From contig DDPE01000079.1 in the NCBI GenBank assembly GCA_002342035.1, positions 1-64,000 on the forward strand: DNA of 64,000 nt, written 5' to 3'. Below are positions 17,239-26,394 of this stretch, piece after piece. The notes beneath the pieces are model-generated. The model saw only the letters and a list, made by a program, of their open reading frames with translations. It was not told where the DNA came from and ran no database searches. Position 1 is the stretch's first letter; each line of letters begins with the position of its first letter. This DNA comes from Asticcacaulis sp. UBA2476. Lineage in GTDB: Bacteria > Pseudomonadota > Alphaproteobacteria > Caulobacterales > Caulobacteraceae. The translations under genes were made by a program, and so were the position numbers.

Positions 17239-19080
17239 ATGCCTGAGCCTTCACCTCTCACCACGACATCTGACATCAGCCCCAAGGCTGTCATGGCCCG
17301 CGTGTGGCGTGAGTATTTAAGTCCGCAAAAGGGGGCGTTGTTCACCTCCATGCTGTGCGCGGCTCTGGTGGGGCTGGCGACCGCAGGCGTGCTGTTGATG
17401 CTCAAGCCCGGCGTGGAGCTCCTGTTCGGTGAAACCGGCCCCGCCACCACAAACGTGCCAGCAATCATCGCCGAAAATCCACTGTTGATGGTGCCTTTGA
17501 TCATCGTCATCATGGGCTTTATCCGGCTGGGGGCGCAACTGGGGCAGGTCACCCTCGTCAACCGCATAGGTCACCAGCTTGTCGGCCATATTCAATCGCA
17601 GTTATTTGCCAACCTGATCCGCGCCGATCTGGCCCGCCTGCAAAAAGCACATTCCGGACAGTACCTTAGCTCGGTTCTTTTCGATGCCGGTTTAATGCGC
17701 GAGGCCACCACTAATGGCGTCGTCAACTACACCCAGCATGGTCTGACGGTTATCTACACCCTGATTGCCATGGCCTTTATCGACTGGAAAATGACGCTCG
17801 GCGTACTGATCATCGGCCCGATCATCGGTCAGGTCTTATCCGGCTATATGAAGCGCACCAAAAAGGCCGCCAAAGGAGCGATGGAAGAAACCTCCAGCCT
17901 GTCGTCGGCCATTATGGAAAGCCTTGATGGCGTCAAAATCGTCAAAATCGCCCATCAGGAAAACTTTGAAGAGGGCCGCGTCAATGACGTGATCGCCCGC
18001 CGCCAGAAACACATCATCAAGGGCGCCAATGCCCGCGCCTCGGCCGCCCCCGTCACCGAAGCCCTGACGACGGTTCTGATCGCGCTGGTCATCGCCTATG
18101 CCGGTTGGCGCTCTGGTCTTGGCGAAATGACCGTCGGTGGCTTTACTGCGTTTCTGGCCCTTTTGGGCTCCGCCGCACAATCCCTGCGTCAACTCGCCAG
18201 CCTGCAAACCATTATGTCCGAAGGCATGACGGCGGCCCAAAGATTGTTTGCGGTTTTAGATATTAAACCCGACATCACGGACGCGCCCGGTGCCGTGGCC
18301 TTACCCCGCGATTTTAAGACGATCCGCTTTGATGATGTTGGCTTTGAATATGCGCCGGATATGCCGACCCTTACCGGCATAAATTTCACCGCTCAGGCTG
18401 GACGTTCGATCGCTCTGGTCGGCCCGTCAGGGTCAGGCAAATCAACGCTGCTTAATCTGCTGCCGCGCTTTTTCGATGCCACCCGCGGCCATATCCGCTT
18501 CGACGGTTCCGACCAAAAGTCATTCACGCTCAAATCTTTGCGCGAAAATATTGCGCTGGTGACCCAAGATCCGTTCCTGTTCGATGACACCATCGCCGTC
18601 AATATCGCCTATGGCAATGCTCATGCCGATCAGGCTGCCGTCGAAAAAGCCGCCCGTGACGCCGCTGCCCATGAGTTCATCATGGAACTGCCCGACGGTT
18701 ATCAGACCCGCGTCGGCGAAGCCGGTTCGCGTCTGTCGGGCGGGCAGAAACAACGCATCGCCATTGCCCGCGCCTTCCTGAAAGACGCGCCGCTGCTGCT
18801 GCTCGATGAAGCGACCTCGGCGCTTGATACCCAATCTGAAGCCCGTGTGCAGGAGGCTCTGGAACGCCTGATGGCCGGGCGCACCACCTTCATGATCGCC
18901 CACCGCCTGTCGACCATCCGCCATGCCGATGAGATTCTGGTGCTCGACAAAGGCCGGATCGTGGAGCGCGGCACCCATGACGGCCTGATTACCTCCGGCG
19001 GCCTCTATGCCGATCTGGCGCGGCAACAGTTTGATATGCCACACAATAGCCCGCAAATGGCATCAGGTGTGGCGTCATGA
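17239..19080 (+). CDS. msbA: Lipid A export ABC transporter, MsbA-type
   Basis: A 613-residue half-transporter with a membrane domain (about six helices, residues about 30-330) fused to an ATPase domain. Walker A is GPSGSGKST from residue 395, the signature is LSGGQKQR at about 499, and Walker B is LLLLDEATSALD at about 519-530. MsbA flips lipid A-core across the inner membrane. The assignment rests on the downstream DUF374, waaA and lpxK genes, because the fold alone does not separate MsbA from other exporters. The first ATG (17239) lacks a clear ribosome-binding site; Met20 at 17296 is an alternative. The stop overlaps the next start by 4 nt. Confidence 0.87.
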   Translation: MPEPSPLTTTSDISPKAVMARVWREYLSPQKGALFTSMLCAALVGLATAGVLLMLKPGVELLFGETGPATTNVPAIIAENPLLMVPLIIVIMGFIRLGAQLGQVTLVNRIGHQLVGHIQSQLFANLIRADLARLQKAHSGQYLSSVLFDAGLMREATTNGVVNYTQHGLTVIYTLIAMAFIDWKMTLGVLIIGPIIGQVLSGYMKRTKKAAKGAMEETSSLSSAIMESLDGVKIVKIAHQENFEEGRVNDVIARRQKHIIKGANARASAAPVTEALTTVLIALVIAYAGWRSGLGEMTVGGFTAFLALLGSAAQSLRQLASLQTIMSEGMTAAQRLFAVLDIKPDITDAPGAVALPRDFKTIRFDDVGFEYAPDMPTLTGINFTAQAGRSIALVGPSGSGKSTLLNLLPRFFDATRGHIRFDGSDQKSFTLKSLRENIALVTQDPFLFDDTIAVNIAYGNAHADQAAVEKAARDAAAHEFIMELPDGYQTRVGEAGSRLSGGQKQRIAIARAFLKDAPLLLLDEATSALDTQSEARVQEALERLMAGRTTFMIAHRLSTIRHADEILVLDKGRIVERGTHDGLITSGGLYADLARQQFDMPHNSPQMASGVAS

Positions 19081-19793
19081 AGTCCCTTTTAAATTCAAAA
19101 CCGGTTCAGAAACTGATCGCCATCCTCGTCGTCGGTTATCTGAAATTCTGCTACCGCACCTCGCGCTGGACGCGGGTCAATCAGGCTCCCGTCGAAGCGA
19201 TCTGGGCCGCCAAAGGCCCCGTTGTGCTGATGTTCTGGCATGGCCGCCTGCATCTGACCCATGCCTGCTGGCCGCTGGACCGCGCGCAAGCGGTCTGCGT
19301 GCTGGCCTCCCTGTCAAAAAGCGGTGACCAGAGCGCCCTGATCAATCAGCGCTTTGGCTATCATGCCATCCGCGGGTCTTCGGCCAAAAAATCCGATCCG
19401 ACCAAGCAAAAAGGCGGTGCACAGGCGTTCCGTGAGATGCTGCGCTGGATGCGTGCCGCCCCGGCTGGTGAGGGTCGCTGCGTGGCCATGACCCCTGACG
19501 GGCCGCGTGGGCCGCACCGCGAAATGACCGAAGGCACATTGAAACTGTCGCAAATGACTGGTGCCCCGATGATCACGGTAGGTTTATCGACCTCCCGCTT
19601 TATCGAATTTAAGACCTGGGATAGGATGCGCGTACCGTTGCCGTTCGGACATGCGGCGATTGTGTGGGAGGTTCATGACCCCGTGCCGGCCGATATCGAC
19701 GCCGACCGCTTGCAAGACCTGATGGCCCACATGGGTGATGTTTTGACGCGCGTCAATGATGAAGCCGACCGCGTGGTGGGGGCGCCGCTTTAG
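19077..19793 (+). CDS. DUF374 lysophospholipid acyltransferase-family protein
   Basis: A 238-residue membrane-associated protein. The conserved DUF374 features are FWHGRLHLTHACW (catalytic-type His region near residue 60), a RGSSAKKSDPTKQKGGAQAF segment and AMTPDGPRGPHREMTEGTLKLSQMTGAPM. Related families acylate lipid A or Kdo-lipid A. Genes of this family commonly sit immediately before waaA in alphaproteobacteria. The start overlaps msbA and the stop abuts the waaA ATG with no gap, so the three genes are coupled. Confidence 0.88.
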   Translation: MKSLLNSKPVQKLIAILVVGYLKFCYRTSRWTRVNQAPVEAIWAAKGPVVLMFWHGRLHLTHACWPLDRAQAVCVLASLSKSGDQSALINQRFGYHAIRGSSAKKSDPTKQKGGAQAFREMLRWMRAAPAGEGRCVAMTPDGPRGPHREMTEGTLKLSQMTGAPMITVGLSTSRFIEFKTWDRMRVPLPFGHAAIVWEVHDPVPADIDADRLQDLMAHMGDVLTRVNDEADRVVGAPL

Positions 19794-21116
19794 ATGCGCA
19801 GCCCCAAACCGTTTTCCCTGACCGCTTATCAATGGTTGATGAGCCTGTTCCACACGCAGGCACCTTTTGTCCTGCGCAGACGGCTTGAGCGCGGCAAGGA
19901 AGACCCGATCCGGTTCCGGGAGCGTCTGGGCCGCACGGACACCCCGCGCCCATCCGGCACGCTGATCTGGCTGCACGGCGTCAGCGTCGGGGAAAGCCTG
20001 TCGGTCCTGCCGGTGATTGAGCGCCTAAAAATGGAGCGGCCCGATGTGCGGTTTCTGCTGACGACCTCGACCACGACCTCGGCTGAGATTTTGGCCAAAC
20101 GACTGGCGGCTGTGGGCGACATCACGCACCAATATGCGCCTATCGATACCCCGCAGGCGGTGGCCGCGTTTCTGGATCACTGGCAGCCGGATCTTGCCAT
20201 CTTTATCGAAAGCGACCTGTGGCCCAACCTGATCGGGGCCTTGCAAAAACGCGGTATCAAACACGCCTTGCTCAGTGCGCGTATTACCGAAAAAACCTAT
20301 AAGGGTTGGATGCGCCTGAAAGAGGCCATCACCTATACCCTAAGCGGTTTCGACCTGATCATGGCGCAGGATAAAGACTCTGAGGCCCGCCTAAAAAGTC
20401 TGGGCGATCCGGTTGCCCGTCACGTCGCCCCGCAGGCTAATCTCAAGACCCTGGGCGCGCCGTTGGAGGATGATGCCACCACGCGTGAGGCTTTGAGCGC
20501 ACAGATCGGTGCGCGCCAGGTTATCGTCGCCGCCAGCACCCACCCGACCGAGGATGCCTATATTTCCAGCGCCTTAGAGGCAATGGTTAAGTCTGCGGAT
20601 AAGCCGCTGCTGATTATCGTGCCGCGCCACCCGATCCGCGCCGAAGACATCCGGCTTGATCTGGAAGCGCTGGGGTTTACGGTCGGCCAGCGCTCAAAGG
20701 CTGAAGGTATCACACCGGACACCCAGATTTATCTGGCCGATACTCTGGGCGAGCTTGGGGTGTTTTTCCGGCTGGCCGATGTGGTCATTATGGCCGGCAG
20801 TTTCTCAACCGGCATCGGTGGCCATAACCCACTGGAGGCCATGCGGCTCTCCAAAGCAGTTGTCTTTGGCCCTGAACTTTATAACTGGCAGGCGGTCTAT
20901 GACGACGTGCTGGAGTTGGGCGCAGGCTGGAAGACCGGCAGTCGCGATGAACTGAGCCTGATCGTCGAGCAATTGCTGGCCAATCCGCAGGCGCGTGAGG
21001 CGGCCAACACGCTGGCGCGGCGACTGGCGCGCAAAGACGGCGATACCCTGCCGATGGTCTGGCGCTGCCTTGAACCGCTGCTGCCGCCCGCCCCGCCACA
21101 GGATGAGGCGGCCTAA
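19794..21116 (+). CDS. waaA: 3-deoxy-D-manno-octulosonic acid transferase
   Basis: A 440-residue inner-membrane-associated GT30 glycosyltransferase that adds Kdo to the lipid A precursor. It has the N-terminal acceptor domain with IWLHGVSVGESLSVLPVIERL (catalytic Glu region) and FLLTTSTTTSAEILAKRL. The C-terminal CMP-Kdo domain has IIVPRHPIRAEDI, VFFRLADVVIMAGSF and GGHNPLEAMRLSKAVVFGP. Length fits the family. Whether it adds one or two Kdo residues cannot be read from sequence. It is the third gene of a tightly packed lipid A operon. Confidence 0.95.
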   Translation: MRSPKPFSLTAYQWLMSLFHTQAPFVLRRRLERGKEDPIRFRERLGRTDTPRPSGTLIWLHGVSVGESLSVLPVIERLKMERPDVRFLLTTSTTTSAEILAKRLAAVGDITHQYAPIDTPQAVAAFLDHWQPDLAIFIESDLWPNLIGALQKRGIKHALLSARITEKTYKGWMRLKEAITYTLSGFDLIMAQDKDSEARLKSLGDPVARHVAPQANLKTLGAPLEDDATTREALSAQIGARQVIVAASTHPTEDAYISSALEAMVKSADKPLLIIVPRHPIRAEDIRLDLEALGFTVGQRSKAEGITPDTQIYLADTLGELGVFFRLADVVIMAGSFSTGIGGHNPLEAMRLSKAVVFGPELYNWQAVYDDVLELGAGWKTGSRDELSLIVEQLLANPQAREAANTLARRLARKDGDTLPMVWRCLEPLLPPAPPQDEAA

Positions 21117-21151
21117 GCCATTATGTATTACCTCAAACCTGAAAGTTAGAA

Positions 21152-21388
21152 ATGTATATCTCTGACACAACGCTAATGGGCGCTTTACTCGGCCTTGGGT
21201 TTACCTCAACTTGGGGCGCTTATATGTATTACAAACACGCTTACTTGACTGCTGATAAAAGAGGTAAGTCCACATTACATAAAATAAAAATTATAATATT
21301 ATGCATTGCTCATCTTGCCTTTGGGGCGTGGACCTCCATTTCAGGCATTATGCTAATTCCGAAAGTTTTCACTGTTAGCAACCGCTAG
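21152..21388 (+). CDS. Small AT-rich two-helix membrane protein, unknown
   Basis: A 78-residue ORF between waaA and lpxK. Two hydrophobic segments (ALLGLGFTSTWGAYMYY and IIILCIAHLAFGAWTSISGI) flank a basic loop (LTADKRGKSTLHKIK). Codon use and base composition are markedly more AT-rich than in both neighbours (for example TTACATAAAATAAAAATT), suggesting recent acquisition. A weak AAAGTTAGAA leader precedes the ATG. No family is recognised. It could be a small envelope protein co-transcribed with the lipid A genes or an insertion remnant. Confidence 0.6.
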   Translation: MYISDTTLMGALLGLGFTSTWGAYMYYKHAYLTADKRGKSTLHKIKIIILCIAHLAFGAWTSISGIMLIPKVFTVSNR

Positions 21389-21420
21389 CATTATCACGTT
21401 ACAATTAGAATTCTTTAACC

Positions 21421-22428
21421 TTGATCCTGACTTTCAAAACCCCGAAGTGGTGGTACACAAAAAACGCTGACGGTGCGCCGTGGTGGCGACCGGTGTTGTG
21501 GCCGCTGTCGCAACTGTGGATCGCCGCCGGTCGCGCCAAGGCCAAAAATGCCACGCCCTATCGGTCATCGCTCAAAGTTATTTCGGTCGGCAATCTGACG
21601 GTCGGCGGGTCAGGCAAGACGCCAATGACGCGGGAAATCTTACGATTATTGCCAGACTCTGCGGGCCTGTCCAAAGGCTATGGCGGCACGCTTGACGGCC
21701 CAATCAATATTGATCCTGTTGCTCAAACGGCGGCTGAAGTGGGTGACGAAGCGTGGATGCTGGCGCGTGAGTTTCCGTTTGTAATCGCTAAGGATCGCGC
21801 CGCCGGACTGCGGGCGATAGAGTCCACGGACGCCCAAATCTGCGTCGTTGACGATGCCCACCAGAACCTGACCATAGCCAAGGATATCAATATCGTCGTG
21901 ATTGACGGCGACACCTCTAATGGCGCTTGGCCGTTCGGGGATGGCGGCGTGGTGCCCTATGGGCCGATGCGCGAACCACTGAATGAGGGGCTGGCGCGGG
22001 CAGATATTGTCGTGCTGTGGCTGCCGTCAGAGGATGCGCCAGTTGATCCTGAATTACTCAGCCTATTCAAAGATAAACCGGTCTTTATCGCCCGCCTGAC
22101 GGGGGTTATGAGGCCCGGCCGCGTGGTGGCCTTTGCCGCTATCGCGAAGCCGTGGAAGTTTCAGGCCACGCTGGAACGGTTAGGCTGCGACATAGTTGAT
22201 TTCAAAACCTATCCCGATCATGCGCCCATATCTGAGGCCGATCTGACCGCTCTGAAAGCGATCGCCGACGCACAGACGGCGCGCCTGATCACCACCGAAA
22301 AAGATTGGGTTAAGCTGCCTGAACGATGGAAATCAACAATTGATTACCTGCCCATTCAGGCGCGCTTTGATGATGAAGCCGCCTTTAAAGCCGCGCTTCT
22401 AAGACAACGCGCGCCAGCCAATATCTGA
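21421..22428 (+). CDS. lpxK: Tetraacyldisaccharide 4'-kinase
   Basis: A 335-residue enzyme that phosphorylates the 4' position of the lipid A disaccharide at the inner membrane. The N-terminus KTPKWWYTKNADGAPWW suits the membrane-proximal helix, and a P-loop VGNLTVGGSGKTPMTREIL follows at about residues 55-73. Further family patterns are LSKGYGG, DEAWMLAREFPFVIAKDRAAG, DDAHQNL and the C-terminal TTEKDWVKLPE. No ATG fits, so TTG 21421 is taken as start. The 3' end overlaps convergent purD by 30 nt. Confidence 0.93.
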   Translation: MILTFKTPKWWYTKNADGAPWWRPVLWPLSQLWIAAGRAKAKNATPYRSSLKVISVGNLTVGGSGKTPMTREILRLLPDSAGLSKGYGGTLDGPINIDPVAQTAAEVGDEAWMLAREFPFVIAKDRAAGLRAIESTDAQICVVDDAHQNLTIAKDINIVVIDGDTSNGAWPFGDGGVVPYGPMREPLNEGLARADIVVLWLPSEDAPVDPELLSLFKDKPVFIARLTGVMRPGRVVAFAAIAKPWKFQATLERLGCDIVDFKTYPDHAPISEADLTALKAIADAQTARLITTEKDWVKLPERWKSTIDYLPIQARFDDEAAFKAALLRQRAPANI

Positions 22429-23667
22429 GCGATAAAACCCGCCCGGCCATTGGATTTTCGAGACCGCATCATAGGCGGCATCACGCGCCTCTTTGATCGT
22501 CGCCCCACGCGCGCAGACATTAAGCACCCGCCCGCCCGCTGCCAGTAAAGAGCCATCCTCAGCGCGCGAAGTCCCGGCATGAAAGACACTGACGCCGTCG
22601 CCGAAATCCTGCTCAGCGCCTTTGATGACCGAACCGCCGATCGGGCTATCGGGATAGCCCTTGGCGGCATAGACGACGCATACCGCCGCTTCTTCATGCC
22701 ATTCGGGGGCCGGTAAATCCTTTAGCCCGCCCTTGGCCGCCGCCAGCAGGTACGGCACGATATCGCTTTTGAGGCGCAGCATCAGCACCTGACATTCCGG
22801 GTCGCCAAAGCGGGCATTATATTCGACCAGACGCGGATTACCGGCCTCCACCATCAGACCCGCATAGAGCACACCCTTATACGGATTACCCTCAGACTTC
22901 ATGCCCGCCATGGTCGGATTAAGGATATCGCGCTGGGTGATATCGAGCAAGGCAGACGTCACAATCGGCGCGGGGCTATAGGTGCCCATGCCGCCGGTAT
23001 TAGGGCCAGTATCGCCATCATACGCGCGCTTATGATCCTGCGCCCAGCCGAACAACAGCGCGGTTTCACCGTCACAGAGCGCAAAGATCGACGCTTCTTC
23101 GCCGGTCATAAATTCTTCGATCACCACCCTCGCCCCCGACGCGCCAAACCGGCCCGACATCATGGCCTCAAGCTCGACATAGGCATCGGGCAGATCCGGG
23201 GAAATCGCAACGCCCTTACCCGCCGCCAGACCATCAGCCTTAATGATATAGGGCGCGGGCAAGGTTTTCAGATAGGCCTTGGCCGCATCCACGTCCTCAA
23301 AGGTTTCATAGGCGGCGGTAGGTATTTTGTGGCGCTTACAGAAATCCTTGGTGAAAGCCTTCGACGATTCCAATTGCGCCGCCACCTGCGTCGGCCCAAA
23401 ACAAGGTGTGCCGACCTTCATCAGCGCATCGGCTATGCCTTCGGCCAGCGCGCTCTCAGGACCAACGACGACCAGATCCGCATTCATAGATTGCGCCAGT
23501 TGGGTGAGCTTATCGACCTCGGTGACCTTGATGGCCACGCATTCACCTAATGACGCCATACCCGGATTGCCGGGGGCGATCACCAGGCGCGTCAACAACG
23601 GGCTTTGGGCTATTTTCCATGCGAGGGCGTGTTCGCGGCCGCCCGAGCCGATCAGCAGAATATTCAT
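22399..23667 (-). CDS. purD: Phosphoribosylamine-glycine ligase
   Basis: A 422-residue cytoplasmic enzyme of purine synthesis that joins glycine to phosphoribosylamine using ATP. The start MNILLIGSGGREHALAWK is diagnostic of the N domain. The ATP-grasp core includes PYIIKADGLAAGKGVAI and FMTGEEASIFALCDG, followed by AQDHKRAYDGDTGPNTGGMG and the metal-binding VEYNARFGDPECQVLM. Length and domain order are normal. No other pur gene is nearby. The last 30 nt overlap the end of lpxK on the other strand. Confidence 0.97.
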   Translation of the reverse strand: MNILLIGSGGREHALAWKIAQSPLLTRLVIAPGNPGMASLGECVAIKVTEVDKLTQLAQSMNADLVVVGPESALAEGIADALMKVGTPCFGPTQVAAQLESSKAFTKDFCKRHKIPTAAYETFEDVDAAKAYLKTLPAPYIIKADGLAAGKGVAISPDLPDAYVELEAMMSGRFGASGARVVIEEFMTGEEASIFALCDGETALLFGWAQDHKRAYDGDTGPNTGGMGTYSPAPIVTSALLDITQRDILNPTMAGMKSEGNPYKGVLYAGLMVEAGNPRLVEYNARFGDPECQVLMLRLKSDIVPYLLAAAKGGLKDLPAPEWHEEAAVCVVYAAKGYPDSPIGGSVIKGAEQDFGDGVSVFHAGTSRAEDGSLLAAGGRVLNVCARGATIKEARDAAYDAVSKIQWPGGFYRSDIGWRALS

Positions 23668-23769
23668 GGCCCGTGACTTCCCTTACACTGCGGATTTGGT
23701 CAAGCAAAAATATAGCGATTTCCATTTCTAACGAGGCTGGATTAAACTTTGCCTAAAAGAGGAACCGTC

Positions 23770-24120
23770 ATGACGAAACACCGCATCTACGCCATGAGCT
23801 TTTCCAGCGTATACCCCCTCTATGTGACCAAGGTCGAAAAGAAAGGCCGCACCGCGACTGAGGTCGATGAGTTGATCCTCTGGTTGACAGGCTATGATCA
23901 GGATCAACTGAAACATCATCTGGAGTGCGGAACCAATTTCGAGGATTTTTTCGCGCAGGCACCGCAACTCAATCCGGCGCGCAGCCTGATCACCGGGGTC
24001 ATCTGCGGTGTGCGCATTGAAAACATCGAAGATCCGCTGATGCGCGAAATCCGTTATCTGGACAAAATCATTGATGAGCTGGCCAAGGGCAAGGCGATGG
24101 CCAAAATTATGCGCGGATAA
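23770..24120 (+). CDS. DUF2200 protein
   Basis: A 116-residue soluble protein. The start MTKHRIYAMSFSSVYPLYV, preceded by an AGAGGAAC ribosome-binding site, matches the usual beginning of DUF2200 proteins; the frame is open a further 21 nt upstream. Conserved patterns are KVEKKGRTATEVDELILWLTG and SLITGVICGVRIENIEDPLMREIRYLDKIIDELAKGKAMAKI. Function is unknown. It is divergent from purD and probably monocistronic. Confidence 0.85.
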   Translation: MTKHRIYAMSFSSVYPLYVTKVEKKGRTATEVDELILWLTGYDQDQLKHHLECGTNFEDFFAQAPQLNPARSLITGVICGVRIENIEDPLMREIRYLDKIIDELAKGKAMAKIMRG

Positions 24121-24178
24121 GTCTGGCCATTTAAAATATACCCTGCAATAATCAGACAAATAAAAAAGGGAGATTTCC

Positions 24179-25501
24179 ATGACTATAAATCGCCGCGCCC
24201 TGATCGGCAGCGCCTCTGCCGCCACAGTTGTCGCCACATCCGGTATCAGCTTTGCAGGCTCGGCCGTGCTGGCCCCGACCCCGCCGATGGGCTGGAATAG
24301 CTGGAACTCGTTCGCCACCACCATTACCGAAGCTCAGGCCGTGGAAAACGCCCACATCATGGCCGATAAGCTGCTGCCATCCGGTTACGATGTCTTTACC
24401 GTCGATATCCAGTGGTACGAACCCAATGCCGACGGTTATAATTACCGCAAAGACGCCCCCCTGACCATGGACGGAAATGGCCGCCTTCTGCCCGCTCCTA
24501 ATCGTTTCCCGTCATCAGAAAATGGCAAGGGCTTCAAACCCTTGTCTGATCAGGTTCACAAAATGGGTCTGAAATTCGGCGTCCATATTATGCGTGGCAT
24601 CCCCCGTCAGGCCGTGGCGCAGAACGTCCCCATTTTAGGCACCACAGTCCGTGCGCAGGACATCGCCAACACCAATTCCACCTGCACCTGGAACGGCGAC
24701 ATGTACGGCGTCGATATGACCAAGCCGGGGGCGCAAGCATACTATAACTCGGTCTTTAAGCTGTTTGCCGACTGGGGCGTCGATTTCGTCAAGATGGACG
24801 ATATGTCCCGCCCTTATGGCGATAACTGGCGCGAGATCGAGGCCGCCCATAAGGCCATTGCCGCCTCTGGTCGCCCGATGATTTTGAGCCTGTCGCCCGG
24901 TGAGACCGATCTCAACTGGGCACACCATGTACCGAAATATGCTCAGATGTGGCGGATTTCCGATGACTTCTGGGACGATTGGAAACTGCTGCGCGATCAG
25001 TTCCAGCGGCTGGAAAACTGGAACCCGTACCGCACGCCCGGTGCCTGGCCAGATGCCGACATGCTACCGCTGGGGCTGCTGGCGATGGGGCAGCGCAAGA
25101 CCAAGTTCACACCCGATGAGCAGCAAACCCTGATGACCCTGTGGTCGATTGCGCGCTCACCGTTGATTATGGGCGGTGATCTGCGCGCGATGGATCAGGC
25201 CACACTTGACCTTTTGACCAATCCGGAAGTCATCGCCGTCAATCAGAAAAGCTCAAACAACCGCGTACTTTTTAAACACGATGGCCAGATCGGCTGGACC
25301 GCTAAATCCGCGGGCGGGGGCACCTATCTGGCTATCTTCAACACGACCGAGGTTGAACAAAAACTCAGACTGGATGAGGCAACCGGACGCCTGAAGGTTC
25401 GTGATCTGTGGGCACGTAAGGACATAGACACACCTGACGCCCTCAAAAAGTTCATCCTTCGTCCACACGCATCCGTGCTTTACCGGCTGACGGCGGCCTG
25501 A
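24179..25501 (+). CDS. Exported GH27 alpha-galactosidase
   Basis: A 440-residue glycoside hydrolase. An N-terminal signal with paired arginines (TINRRALIGSASAATVV) suggests Tat or Sec export. The catalytic (beta/alpha)8 domain opens with TPPMGWNSWNSF. The nucleophile Asp is in VDFVKMDDMSRP (D207 of the KxD motif) and the acid/base Asp region is WRISDDFWDDW. A C-terminal beta-sandwich ends the protein. It would remove alpha-1,6-galactose from plant oligosaccharides such as galactomannan, melibiose or raffinose types. A GGGAGA site precedes the start. A GH35 beta-galactosidase lies 5 kb downstream. Confidence 0.92.
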   Translation: MTINRRALIGSASAATVVATSGISFAGSAVLAPTPPMGWNSWNSFATTITEAQAVENAHIMADKLLPSGYDVFTVDIQWYEPNADGYNYRKDAPLTMDGNGRLLPAPNRFPSSENGKGFKPLSDQVHKMGLKFGVHIMRGIPRQAVAQNVPILGTTVRAQDIANTNSTCTWNGDMYGVDMTKPGAQAYYNSVFKLFADWGVDFVKMDDMSRPYGDNWREIEAAHKAIAASGRPMILSLSPGETDLNWAHHVPKYAQMWRISDDFWDDWKLLRDQFQRLENWNPYRTPGAWPDADMLPLGLLAMGQRKTKFTPDEQQTLMTLWSIARSPLIMGGDLRAMDQATLDLLTNPEVIAVNQKSSNNRVLFKHDGQIGWTAKSAGGGTYLAIFNTTEVEQKLRLDEATGRLKVRDLWARKDIDTPDALKKFILRPHASVLYRLTAA

Positions 25502-25535
25502 TAAGCCATCGCTTTTACGGCAAGGTGAGTGCAGT

Positions 25536-26300
25536 ATGGGCTTGAGCCAGATCTATGACGGTGATGAGCCCGTGCGCGTCAACAAATGGCTGGCGCAATC
25601 GGGCGTGTGTTCGCGGCGTGAGGCCGATAGCCTGATCGAACGCGGTCAGATTCTGGTCGATGGTGTGCGTGTCACCGATGCGGGCCGTAAGATCGAAAAG
25701 GGTCAGACGGTCACTATCGATGATGAAGGTAAGGACGCCCTCGATACGCGCATGACGATCCTGTATCACAAACCCATCGGCATTGTGTCCGGCACACCTG
25801 AAGCCGGTGAAATACCGGCGGTGCGTATGATCCGCCGCGCCAATGTCTTTGGCCCGACAGAGGTTTTCCCAGACCAACATTCCAGGCTGGCCCCGGTCGG
25901 GCGACTAGATAAAGATTCGCGCGGACTTCTGATCATGTCCGAAGACGGGGTTTTGGCCAAAGCGATTATCGGCCCCGAAAGTGACCTTGAGAAAGAATAC
26001 CATGTCCGGGTGCGCGGGTCGTTGTTTGAGGAAAAACTGCAATGGTTGCGTCACGGGCTGACCTTGGATGGCCGCAAACTTAAGCCCGCCATCGTCACCC
26101 AGACCGGCGAACAATCCTTAAGTTTTATCCTGAAAGAAGGCCGCAATCGCCAGATCCGGCGGATGTGCGACATGGTTGAACTGCGGGTTATTGATCTTTA
26201 CCGCGACCGGATTGGGCCGCTGCATATGGGCGACCTGCCCGAAGGCCAGTGGCGGCATATGACGCCGGAGGAACGAGCCGCGCTGATCAGTCAGTCCTAA
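25536..26300 (+). CDS. RsuA/RluB/RluF-family rRNA pseudouridine synthase
   Basis: A 254-residue cytoplasmic RNA-modifying enzyme. The N-terminal S4 RNA-binding domain is VRVNKWLAQSGVCSRREADSLIERGQILVDG (residues about 10-40). The synthase domain has the catalytic-Asp motif VGRLDKDSRGLLIMSEDG and the late FILKEGRNRQIRRMCDMV. The closing IDLYRDRIGPLHMGDLPEGQWR resembles RluF, but RluB and RsuA cannot be excluded. It is probably transcribed on its own or with the upstream GH27 gene (35-nt gap). Confidence 0.9.
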   Translation: MGLSQIYDGDEPVRVNKWLAQSGVCSRREADSLIERGQILVDGVRVTDAGRKIEKGQTVTIDDEGKDALDTRMTILYHKPIGIVSGTPEAGEIPAVRMIRRANVFGPTEVFPDQHSRLAPVGRLDKDSRGLLIMSEDGVLAKAIIGPESDLEKEYHVRVRGSLFEEKLQWLRHGLTLDGRKLKPAIVTQTGEQSLSFILKEGRNRQIRRMCDMVELRVIDLYRDRIGPLHMGDLPEGQWRHMTPEERAALISQS

Positions 26301-26394
26301 CCGGATAAGCTTACCGCATTGAATATTTTCGATATCGGCGCATACTCTAACCCGGCTTAAGGGGGATCGTTTCACACCTTGAAAGGATCTGAAT

